Shown piece after piece: positions 1 to 7,452 of a stretch of DNA of 64,000 nt. Numbering within the stretch: position 1 is the stretch's first letter; every line of letters starts with the position of its first letter. The position numbers and the translations under genes are program-made. The DNA lies in contig WYBN01000012.1 in NCBI GenBank assembly GCA_011525875.1, positions 541,716 to 605,715 of the forward strand, read 5' to 3'. The stretch is from Melioribacteraceae bacterium. Lineage in GTDB: Bacteria; Bacteroidota; Ignavibacteria; Ignavibacteriales; Melioribacteraceae. The notes below the pieces were generated by a model that was given only the letters and a program-made list of their open reading frames with translations, searched no databases and was not told the DNA's origin.

Positions 1-28
1 TTCTTTTTATTACCCTGACGGATTTACC

Positions 29-2797
29 ATGCCAAAGAAAAAATTTGTTATCATCGACGCAATGTCCCTCGCATACAAAGCTTATTTTGCTTTCATAACC
101 CGCCCTTTAATTACTTCAAAAGGCGAACCGACTTCAGCAGTATTTGGCTTTCTAAATCAATTGTTTAAGATAATCGAAGACACTTCACCGGATTATCTCG
201 CTGTTGCATTTGATTCAAAAGAAAAAACCGTCAGACATGAGATGTATGAGAAATATAAATCATCGCGTCAAAAAATGCCTGAAGACATGGTACCGCAGCT
301 TCATCGCATAAAGGATATAATTTCTGCTTTCAATATCCCGCTTTATATTAAACCTGGTTACGAAGCGGACGACATAATCGGAACTGTGCTTCAAGTTGCC
401 GAACAAAAAGGACTTGACTGTTATGCTGTGACTCCCGATAAAGATTATATCCAGTTGATAACAGAGAACATCAGATTAATTAAACCGGGAAAATCGACCG
501 ATGAAATTGTGGTTATTGATGAAGATAAAGTAAAAGAGGATTTGGGCTTTAAGCCAAAACAAATGATTGACTATCTTGCACTTGTAGGCGACAGTTCCGA
601 CGACATACCTGGAGTTGCCGGTATAGGTCCTAAAAACGCCGCTCCTCTAATCATGACTTACGGAAGTCTCGAAGAAATTTACAATAATATTGATAAAATA
701 GACAAGAAAGGCATTGTACAGAAACTTGAAACAAGCAGGGATAATGCTTTCCTTTCCAAACAACTCGCCACCATAATTAAGGATGTGCCGCTGCATTTTG
801 ATCTAGAGGAAACAAAATTTTCACCGCCGAATATTGATTTGTTATTAGAGCTTTTTACCGAATTGGAATTTAAATCCTTCGGAGAAAAGCTTCTTCTGAT
901 TTTTAATAAGAAAAAAAATGTTGATGCAGTTGAGAATTCAGGCAGCATAAAGCAGCCGAGTATAGAAACCGGTAAAGTAAATTATATTTTAATCACCAAA
1001 GAAAATGAAGCTGAAAAATTAGCCGGAGTCTTGAGCAAATCCAAGTTATTTGTCTTTGATACAGAAACAGATTCGCTTGATGTATTCAATGTCAATTTAG
1101 CCGGCGTATCCTTCTCTATAAAACCGGGGGAAGCATATTTTGTTGCGATAAACCCAAAGCCTGAAGAGAGAGAGTTATTTAAAGCAAATCTTACAGACAG
1201 AATCAGCATTAATTCTTTCGTCAAACTATTTAAAGAGGTTTTTGAGAATGAGTCGGTAAAAAAAGTCTGTCAGAACGGCAAGTATGATATAGCGGTATTA
1301 AGAACTAACTCGATAGAAGTCAAAAATTTTTATTTTGATACAATGCTCGCAAGCTATGTGCTTGACCCCGATCAGAAACATGGAATGGATGAGCTTTCAA
1401 AAAAATATTTAGAGTACACTCCCATACCATTGTCCGATCTAATAGGCACTAAAAAAGACCCGACTAAAATTTTTGAAGCCGAACTTTCAAAGCTGTCTAT
1501 GTATTCGTGCGAAGATGCGGATATTACATTTAAACTGTATGAACTGTTAAGCGGCGAATTGAAAAAAGAAAAACTTGAAAAGATAGCTTACGAGATTGAG
1601 TTCCCACTTGTTGAAGTTCTGGAATCCATGGAACGAACCGGTATTAAAATCGACAAAGAAGTTTTGAAAATATTGAGCGGAGACATGGAAATTCTTCTGG
1701 CTAATTATACAAAGAAAATTTTCGAACTTGCTGGAGAGGAGTTTAACATTAATTCGACAAAACAATTGCAGGATATTTTATTTAATAAACTAAAATTGAT
1801 TCCATCAAAGAAAACGAAGACAGGATATTCGACAGACGCCAAGACACTCGAATCAATGCGGGGCGAGAATGACATCATTGATATCCTGCTCGATTACCGC
1901 CAGGTTTCCAAATTAAAATCTACCTATACCGATGCTTTACCAAAACTTATCAACCCCAAGACAGGCAAAGTGCATACATCGTTTAATCAAACTGTCGCAT
2001 CTACCGGAAGACTTTCGAGCATTGATCCAAATTTGCAGAATATACCTATAAGGACGGCGATGGGTAAAGAAATTAGAAAGGCATTTGTTCCCTGCGATAG
2101 ATCCCATTTAATTCTCAGCGCCGATTACAGTCAAATTGAATTACGAATAATGGCAAGTATTTGCGGGGACAAGCGTTTGATTCAAGCATTCAATGAGGGA
2201 GAAGACATTCACAAACGGACTGCGGCTCTCGTATTTCAGGTTAACCCTGATGAAGTGACATCCGATATGAGACGTAAAGCGAAAGAAGTTAATTTCGGCA
2301 TTCTTTATGGAATTGGTCCATTCGGATTAAAAAACAGACTTGGGATATCACAAACGCATGCTAAAGAAATTATTGATAATTATTTTTCTACGTTCAAGAA
2401 CGTAAAAGATTTTATGGAATCTTCAATACAGAATGCGAGAGATAAAGGATACGCCGAAACGCTACTGGGCAGACGGAGATATTTACGAAATATTAATAGC
2501 AGCAACCGGGTTGTAAAACAATTCGAAGAACGCGTTGCTATTAACATGCCGATTCAAGGTACTGCCGCCGATATGATCAAAATTGCGATGATAAACATCC
2601 ACAACCATCTGACTAAAAATAAATTCAATTCTAGAATGGTGCTTCAGGTTCACGACGAACTTGTATTTGACGCCCATAAAACAGAGATTGACGAATTAAA
2701 AGAAATTGTAGTAAAAATGATGGAAGAAGCTCTGCCTTTGAAAGTTCCGGTTAAAGTTGATACAGGAATTGGAGAGAATTGGCTTGAAGCTCATTAA
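29..2797 (+). CDS. polA: DNA polymerase I, all three domains intact
   Basis: This is the repair and Okazaki-fragment polymerase; at 922 aa it is close to the usual length of about 930 aa. The N-terminal 5'-nuclease domain spans roughly residues 1-290 and shows GYEADDIIGT, TPDKDYIQL and the helix-hairpin region LVGDSSDDIPGVAGIGPKNA. The 3'-5' exonuclease domain spans roughly 320-510. Its three motifs look intact: DTETD near residue 346, NGKYD near 416 and YSCED near 492, so proofreading is expected to be active, unlike in Taq-type enzymes. The polymerase domain shows motif A ADYSQIELR near 698, motif B RRKAKEVNFGILYG near 750 and motif C QVHDELVFD near 873. Only 28 bases precede the ATG in the window, so its promoter cannot be judged. 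It is convergent with the next gene, with a hairpin between them. Confidence 0.98.
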   Translation: MPKKKFVIIDAMSLAYKAYFAFITRPLITSKGEPTSAVFGFLNQLFKIIEDTSPDYLAVAFDSKEKTVRHEMYEKYKSSRQKMPEDMVPQLHRIKDIISAFNIPLYIKPGYEADDIIGTVLQVAEQKGLDCYAVTPDKDYIQLITENIRLIKPGKSTDEIVVIDEDKVKEDLGFKPKQMIDYLALVGDSSDDIPGVAGIGPKNAAPLIMTYGSLEEIYNNIDKIDKKGIVQKLETSRDNAFLSKQLATIIKDVPLHFDLEETKFSPPNIDLLLELFTELEFKSFGEKLLLIFNKKKNVDAVENSGSIKQPSIETGKVNYILITKENEAEKLAGVLSKSKLFVFDTETDSLDVFNVNLAGVSFSIKPGEAYFVAINPKPEERELFKANLTDRISINSFVKLFKEVFENESVKKVCQNGKYDIAVLRTNSIEVKNFYFDTMLASYVLDPDQKHGMDELSKKYLEYTPIPLSDLIGTKKDPTKIFEAELSKLSMYSCEDADITFKLYELLSGELKKEKLEKIAYEIEFPLVEVLESMERTGIKIDKEVLKILSGDMEILLANYTKKIFELAGEEFNINSTKQLQDILFNKLKLIPSKKTKTGYSTDAKTLESMRGENDIIDILLDYRQVSKLKSTYTDALPKLINPKTGKVHTSFNQTVASTGRLSSIDPNLQNIPIRTAMGKEIRKAFVPCDRSHLILSADYSQIELRIMASICGDKRLIQAFNEGEDIHKRTAALVFQVNPDEVTSDMRRKAKEVNFGILYGIGPFGLKNRLGISQTHAKEIIDNYFSTFKNVKDFMESSIQNARDKGYAETLLGRRRYLRNINSSNRVVKQFEERVAINMPIQGTAADMIKIAMINIHNHLTKNKFNSRMVLQVHDELVFDAHKTEIDELKEIVVKMMEEALPLKVPVKVDTGIGENWLEAH

Positions 2798-2812
2798 TAA
2801 TTTCTTATTACT

Positions 2813-2841
2813 AAACCCTGATGATTTTCTCACCAGGGTTT
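2813..2841. terminator. Hairpin between convergent polA and the cohesin/Fn3 gene
   Basis: AAACCCTG (2813-2820) and CAGGGTTT (2834-2841) form a perfect 8-bp stem with a 13-nt loop, about 15 bases after the polA stop and 15 bases after the stop of the convergent gene. There is no clean T-run on either side, so it may act as a weak bidirectional terminator or as an mRNA 3'-end stabiliser. Confidence 0.55.
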
Positions 2842-2855
2842 GAGTAAAATTAATT

Positions 2856-5480
2856 TTATTTGACTAACTGCATTTTCCTCGAGAAGATATATTCTTTCCC
2901 GCTATCGCCTTTTGCAGCTAATTTAAAAATGTATGTTCCGGAAGATAAATTACCGGCTTCGAAAACTGCTTCAAAATACCCTGCAGAAAATCTTCCGTTA
3001 ACAAGCTCCGCTACCTGCTGACCTAAAAGATTTATTATGATTAGATTAACTTGCGCCGTTTCGGGAAGAGCGTAACGTATTTTGGTAGTTGGATTAAACG
3101 GATTCGGGTAATTTTGATTTAGCTGGAAATGGTCGGGAATTCCTGACATATAAGTGCCGACGCTCGTTCCTAACTTTGTAGTGAAATTCCAGACTACGCT
3201 CCAATCGCTTGTCGATTGAGTGTTCGAAGCATTCGTCCTCCAGTAATATTTTGTATTTTCAGATAAAATACCGCTTGGAATTGAGTAGTCGGATGTTGGA
3301 AGGCTACTGCCGTCGATTACTAACGTATTAAAATTTTCATCTGTTGACACCTGAACTCCGTAGGTTGCAGCATTCGTTACATTATTCCAATCTAAAGTAA
3401 GAGTTAGATTCTGCTCTGTTGCATTATTGGCAGGCGCAATTAAAGATGGGGCACTAAGCTGTTGAGTTTCAGTTCGGAAATTCCATATGTCTGACCAAGA
3501 ACTTTCTCTAAAATTATCTGCTGCGTTCACTCTCCAGTAATATTTTGTATCATAGGAAAGAGCCCCGGCGGATACGGAATAATTTGATTGAGTCAGACCA
3601 GACTGATTTATAACGGTTGATGTAAAACTCTCATTGGTTGAAATCTGTACTGAATATGAAACTGCCCCAGATACATCACTCCAATCTAAAGAAGGTGCTA
3701 TTAAATTATTCTCAGAATTATTCAGCGGAGTTAGTAAATTAGGAGCAGCAAGCGGACCAGCGAAAGCAGTAAACGACCATGTTTCGCTCCAATCACTTAT
3801 GTTCGAACCGTCTTTTGCTTTAGTCCGCCAATAATAAGTATTTCCCGACAATAACTGTCCGTCTAATATTGAATAGGAAGATGAGGTAAGTGATTGCAGA
3901 TATATTAATATATCTGCAAAAGCTCCATCTGTAGCAATCTGAATTTCATAGTTTGATGCGCCGGGCACGTCGTTCCAATCGAGCGTGGGAGTTAATGTTT
4001 CTGTCGCTGACCCATTTTCGGGTAAATTTAAAACCGGCGGCGTAAGAGGCATGTCTGCAGTTGTGAAAGAAAATGCCGAGCTGTATTCGCCCGTCCCGTT
4101 TTCGTTTGTACCGCTTACCTTCCAGAAATATTGAGTAGAATAATTTAACACTCCGGCACTAACTGAATAATTATTATTCACTAATCCAGTTTGATTTACT
4201 AAAACATTACTAAAGTTTTGATCGGAAGCTAACAGCAGATTATATGTTGAAGCATTTGAAACGCTGCTCCAGGTCAACTCATCAGTTAGTGAAACATCGG
4301 CAGCTCCATTCTCCGGCGTTAGTAGTGTTGGGGGCAACGGAACGGGCGGCGCCGGTGAAACAAGACCATTAGTGTAATTGACTTCATATGCCTGTCCGAC
4401 TGGATCAGTAACTTCACACTGATTAATTATAAAATTCAGATTTGATGTCCCGGCAGTATAATTAAATACAATGTCGCCTAATTTACCGTCGCCAAACATT
4501 AATGGATCGACAGCAGTTTGGTCAAACCATGCTAAAGTTAGAGTTCCGCTGACTGCATTTGCAATAAACGTGATAGGTGAATTTTCTATTCTGACAAAGC
4601 TCAATACAGCTGTGTCAAAACTTATACGCCAAGAAATCGAGCCGATATTTGTAAAATCCGTTACATTTATGGCAACTTGGATTTGTGTTCCTTCTTGTGC
4701 TTGAACACTAGCAAGCGCGACTATTTTTTGTCCCTGTCCGCCGGCAGTTGTAGTAAATGAATACGCCGAACTCCAAGGACTTGTATCATTTCCGTCTGTG
4801 GCATTTGCACGCCAAAAATAGGTAGTATTTTCCTGAAGCACTCCGTTTGAAACTGTGTACTCGGAATTAGTGATATTTGTTTGGTCAACCAAAGTTGTTG
4901 TGAAATTCCCGTCGGTTGATATTTGCACTCCGTAACTTGTTGAACCTGTTACATTACTCCAGTCCAAAGTTGGTGTAAGAGACTGTCCGGTAGCGCCATT
5001 CGATGGTGACTGAAGGTTTGGAGCTTGAATTGCAGGCGGATCGCCTCCGCTAACAGAACCATTGTTATAATTAACTGCGTAAGGGGTTCCAATGTTATCT
5101 GTGATTTCACACTGCGCAACATTAAACGTCAGGTCAGATTCTCCTCCAACATAGTTAAACTGAATTTCAACGATCGTAGTATTTCCTAAATTTAATGGAT
5201 TACTCGCCGACATATCGAACCATCCCAAAGTCAGCACATCATTAACGGCATTATTAATAAAACTCGCCTGAGCATTCTGTAAACCAACATATTGCAGTAC
5301 ACTTGTGTCAAAATTAATTCTTAAAGAAATCGAGCCGATATTATTAAAATTAGTAACATCTAATGGAACGTTAACTATTTGACCTGCAGTACCGTTAACG
5401 TCTCCTAAAGTCATAGTGATTTGTGCTTGTAGCAAATTATAATTAATTAATAAAAGAACAACAGCTAAGATTTTTTTCAT
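2856..5480 (-). CDS. Secreted cohesin/fibronectin-III protein with type IX secretion sorting domain
   Basis: This is an 874-aa exported surface or extracellular protein. A Sec signal peptide covers residues 1-19 (MKKILAVVLLL... ending LLQAQ). Two cohesin-like domains follow, at about 21-145 and 250-375. They share the pattern NIGSIS-R-FDT-VL, then a WFD segment and a final CE-TD element. Five Fn3-like repeats lie at about 150-247, 380-475, 477-570, 572-667 and 668-765; each carries LTPTLDW-V at the start and TYYWR before the last strands. The last 90 or so residues are a type A T9SS sorting domain: NYPNPFNPTTKI, then the NLLGQQVAELV and LSSGTYIFKL motifs. No dockerin is seen. The ATG is preceded by GAGGGG, a strong ribosome site. 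The ligand is unknown. Polysaccharide binding or cell-surface scaffolding is inferred only from the domain types. Confidence 0.9.
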   Translation of the reverse strand: MKKILAVVLLLINYNLLQAQITMTLGDVNGTAGQIVNVPLDVTNFNNIGSISLRINFDTSVLQYVGLQNAQASFINNAVNDVLTLGWFDMSASNPLNLGNTTIVEIQFNYVGGESDLTFNVAQCEITDNIGTPYAVNYNNGSVSGGDPPAIQAPNLQSPSNGATGQSLTPTLDWSNVTGSTSYGVQISTDGNFTTTLVDQTNITNSEYTVSNGVLQENTTYFWRANATDGNDTSPWSSAYSFTTTAGGQGQKIVALASVQAQEGTQIQVAINVTDFTNIGSISWRISFDTAVLSFVRIENSPITFIANAVSGTLTLAWFDQTAVDPLMFGDGKLGDIVFNYTAGTSNLNFIINQCEVTDPVGQAYEVNYTNGLVSPAPPVPLPPTLLTPENGAADVSLTDELTWSSVSNASTYNLLLASDQNFSNVLVNQTGLVNNNYSVSAGVLNYSTQYFWKVSGTNENGTGEYSSAFSFTTADMPLTPPVLNLPENGSATETLTPTLDWNDVPGASNYEIQIATDGAFADILIYLQSLTSSSYSILDGQLLSGNTYYWRTKAKDGSNISDWSETWSFTAFAGPLAAPNLLTPLNNSENNLIAPSLDWSDVSGAVSYSVQISTNESFTSTVINQSGLTQSNYSVSAGALSYDTKYYWRVNAADNFRESSWSDIWNFRTETQQLSAPSLIAPANNATEQNLTLTLDWNNVTNAATYGVQVSTDENFNTLVIDGSSLPTSDYSIPSGILSENTKYYWRTNASNTQSTSDWSVVWNFTTKLGTSVGTYMSGIPDHFQLNQNYPNPFNPTTKIRYALPETAQVNLIIINLLGQQVAELVNGRFSAGYFEAVFEAGNLSSGTYIFKLAAKGDSGKEYIFSRKMQLVK

Positions 5481-5618
5481 TATTAGCCCCTCAATAAATA
5501 TTATTATTATGATTAGATAGATACTTCATTTTAGAAAAAATTGCAAATTAGAATCAATTATTGCACTAGGAAATGCATTCAAAATGTGTTAGTAAACACA
5601 ATAGCAATAGAGATGAGA

Positions 5619-6308
5619 TCACTCATTAAGAAAGTGGTAAATCAAAATTCCAAAATTAATCTGCAAAATTCCAAAACTGATTCCGCTGTAAATGTCATAT
5701 CTGTCAATATCCTTCAGCAGAGATTTATTCCTCGTAGTTAAATAGTCGTTGTACCTATTATCGGCTTTAATTTTGAAATATGCGGAGACTGCCCCGGATA
5801 ATACTGCCCCGCCAATTACTACTTTAAACCAATCGGAATTTACGAACTTTTTATTTTTTCTTTCGCCGGTGAATTCAAGTTTTATCAACGGGTTATTCAT
5901 TAGGCTATCTACAGCAACTTGTTTTTTTTTATAATCTGTTTTGATCAGGGTGATTTTATCAAAATTATTATTGATAAAATCTGGAGTGTAAGCAATTAAT
6001 TCATTTTCAAAAAATATTTGAGCATTAGAGGGTTCTGTCGCAATTCTAATTTTATTGACGGCGTTAGTATCTCCTTTTGGAGATATTGAATTACCAAAAT
6101 CAACCATAGGCGAATCCCATCCGTATTTCCTTTCCCGGATCATAGTTTTTGAAGAATCGTTTATAAAATTTATTGTCATTGACAATGAATCTTCGAATGA
6201 ATTATCATTTATTATCATGCTATTATTATTATTTGTGCTGTCAGTATGAGCATAAATCATCCCTAAAAAAGAGAATAAAATAATTACTGTAAAAAACAGT
6301 TTAGTCAT
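5619..6308 (-). CDS. PEGA-like membrane protein of unknown function
   Basis: The protein has about 229 aa from the ATG at 6308; an ATG at 6320 is also possible. I prefer 6308 because it gives a compact signal peptide (MTKLFFTVIILFSFLGMIYA) and a short overlap with the upstream gene. Residues of about 85-130 resemble a PEGA domain: IRIATEPSNAQIFFENELI, then a TPDF segment and a run of charged strands. Two hydrophobic segments follow (VVIGGAVLSGAVSAYF and a C-terminal ISFGILQINFGILIY), so it is probably anchored in the membrane. It is the last gene of the surface-protein trio and overlaps the propeller lipoprotein gene, which argues for translational coupling and a shared job. No precise function can be given. 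Confidence 0.75.
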   Translation of the reverse strand: MTKLFFTVIILFSFLGMIYAHTDSTNNNNSMIINDNSFEDSLSMTINFINDSSKTMIRERKYGWDSPMVDFGNSISPKGDTNAVNKIRIATEPSNAQIFFENELIAYTPDFINNNFDKITLIKTDYKKKQVAVDSLMNNPLIKLEFTGERKNKKFVNSDWFKVVIGGAVLSGAVSAYFKIKADNRYNDYLTTRNKSLLKDIDRYDIYSGISFGILQINFGILIYHFLNE

Positions 6309-7452
6309 TATTAAGCTCATTAATTTTATATGATTCTATTATTCCTCTATCATAGCTCAGATACAATTTACCGTTATAATATGCAGGAGAATGTCTTATT
6401 CTTCCACTGAACTGAATTTTATTCAGCAGTTCTCCACTTTCAATGTTAATAAAGTAAACACCTTTATTAAGATCTGGAATAATAACGATATTCTTAAAAG
6501 CCAGCGGTTTAGCATTCAATAATCCGTTTGCGTTAAATTCCCACAGAACATCGCCGGTCACAATACTAAGCGCCATTACCCTGCCGGATAAATTTGTGGC
6601 TATAATTATCCTGTCATGAAATATCGGAGAAGTTGCTATTTTTCCCTTTGATTCAAAAACCCAAAGAGTTTCATTCGCTGCAAGATCAAACAAAATGATT
6701 TCACCGCTGCTATTCCCGATACACAATAATTTATCTTTGATTACAGGGCCGGATTCAAAACTGCCGCCCAAGTTGATAATCAAATCTTCCTTGCCAGAAC
6801 CGGCATCAATAACATGTATATAGCCGTTTGTATCCGAAAAATAAATTTTACCGCCGGCATAGAAAGGATCTGATAAACATGCTGCCGGTGATTTATACCG
6901 CCAGTTTAGTTTCCCGTTGTAATCAAGTTTGGTTAACTCTCCTCTGCTGCTTAGTATTATTACTCCGTCGCTGAGTTTTATCATCTCATTAACGGCACTT
7001 CCGTCCATTTCGATGCTTTCGTTGTACTCCCCTTTAATGAAGTTAAAAAAGTGCAGAGTAAAAAAATGTTCTTTGTACTCATTTACAGCAAAAATAATTT
7101 GATTCTTTTCTATGACGGGAGAAATGGACATTTCGCCTTTGAATTTCTCAACCCCGATCTCTTTCCCGGTTACGTCATCAAAACAATAAAGCCGTCCGGA
7201 TAAATCCGCGGCGAAAAGATATTTATCATAAATAACTATTGACGAATTCAAAAAACTTCCGTGGGTTTCAGTCTCCCATATTTTTTCAAAAGAATATGTT
7301 ATGTTTTTGTCTATAAAATAATTCGACTCCATATTTTTAGAGTAAGAAAATAAACCCGGCTGATTAATTCTCGCCTCCTTCAAAATAATTCTCTTCGAAC
7401 ATCCTGCGCATATAAAAATCATTATTAAAACAAACGACATTTTCTTCATCAA
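6301..7452 (-). CDS. PQQ-like beta-propeller protein, BamB-like, probable lipoprotein
   Basis: This 383-aa protein carries repeated propeller blades of the PQQ/pyrrolo-quinoline type, with recurring patterns such as GRLYCFDDVTGKEI, GYIHVIDAGSGK, GEIILFDLA and GRVMALSIVTGDVLWEF. The N-terminus is a signal sequence ending ICAGC-SK, with a candidate lipidation Cys18. The -3 residue is Cys rather than Leu, so the lipobox is atypical. BamB of the outer-membrane assembly complex has the same architecture, but the family is broad and BamB function is not proven here. The start overlaps the stop of the upstream peptidase/barrel gene by 4 bases (ATGA), so the two are very likely co-translated. A role in assembling or partnering that barrel protein is an inference from position. 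Confidence 0.8.
   Translation of the reverse strand: MMKKMSFVLIMIFICAGCSKRIILKEARINQPGLFSYSKNMESNYFIDKNITYSFEKIWETETHGSFLNSSIVIYDKYLFAADLSGRLYCFDDVTGKEIGVEKFKGEMSISPVIEKNQIIFAVNEYKEHFFTLHFFNFIKGEYNESIEMDGSAVNEMIKLSDGVIILSSRGELTKLDYNGKLNWRYKSPAACLSDPFYAGGKIYFSDTNGYIHVIDAGSGKEDLIINLGGSFESGPVIKDKLLCIGNSSGEIILFDLAANETLWVFESKGKIATSPIFHDRIIIATNLSGRVMALSIVTGDVLWEFNANGLLNAKPLAFKNIVIIPDLNKGVYFINIESGELLNKIQFSGRIRHSPAYYNGKLYLSYDRGIIESYKINELNND

Noticed and set aside
2856..5480. Repeated DNA in the Fn3 region as a CRISPR-like array
   Set aside because: The repeats are diverged, about 290 bases long and in frame, which is a protein domain repeat.
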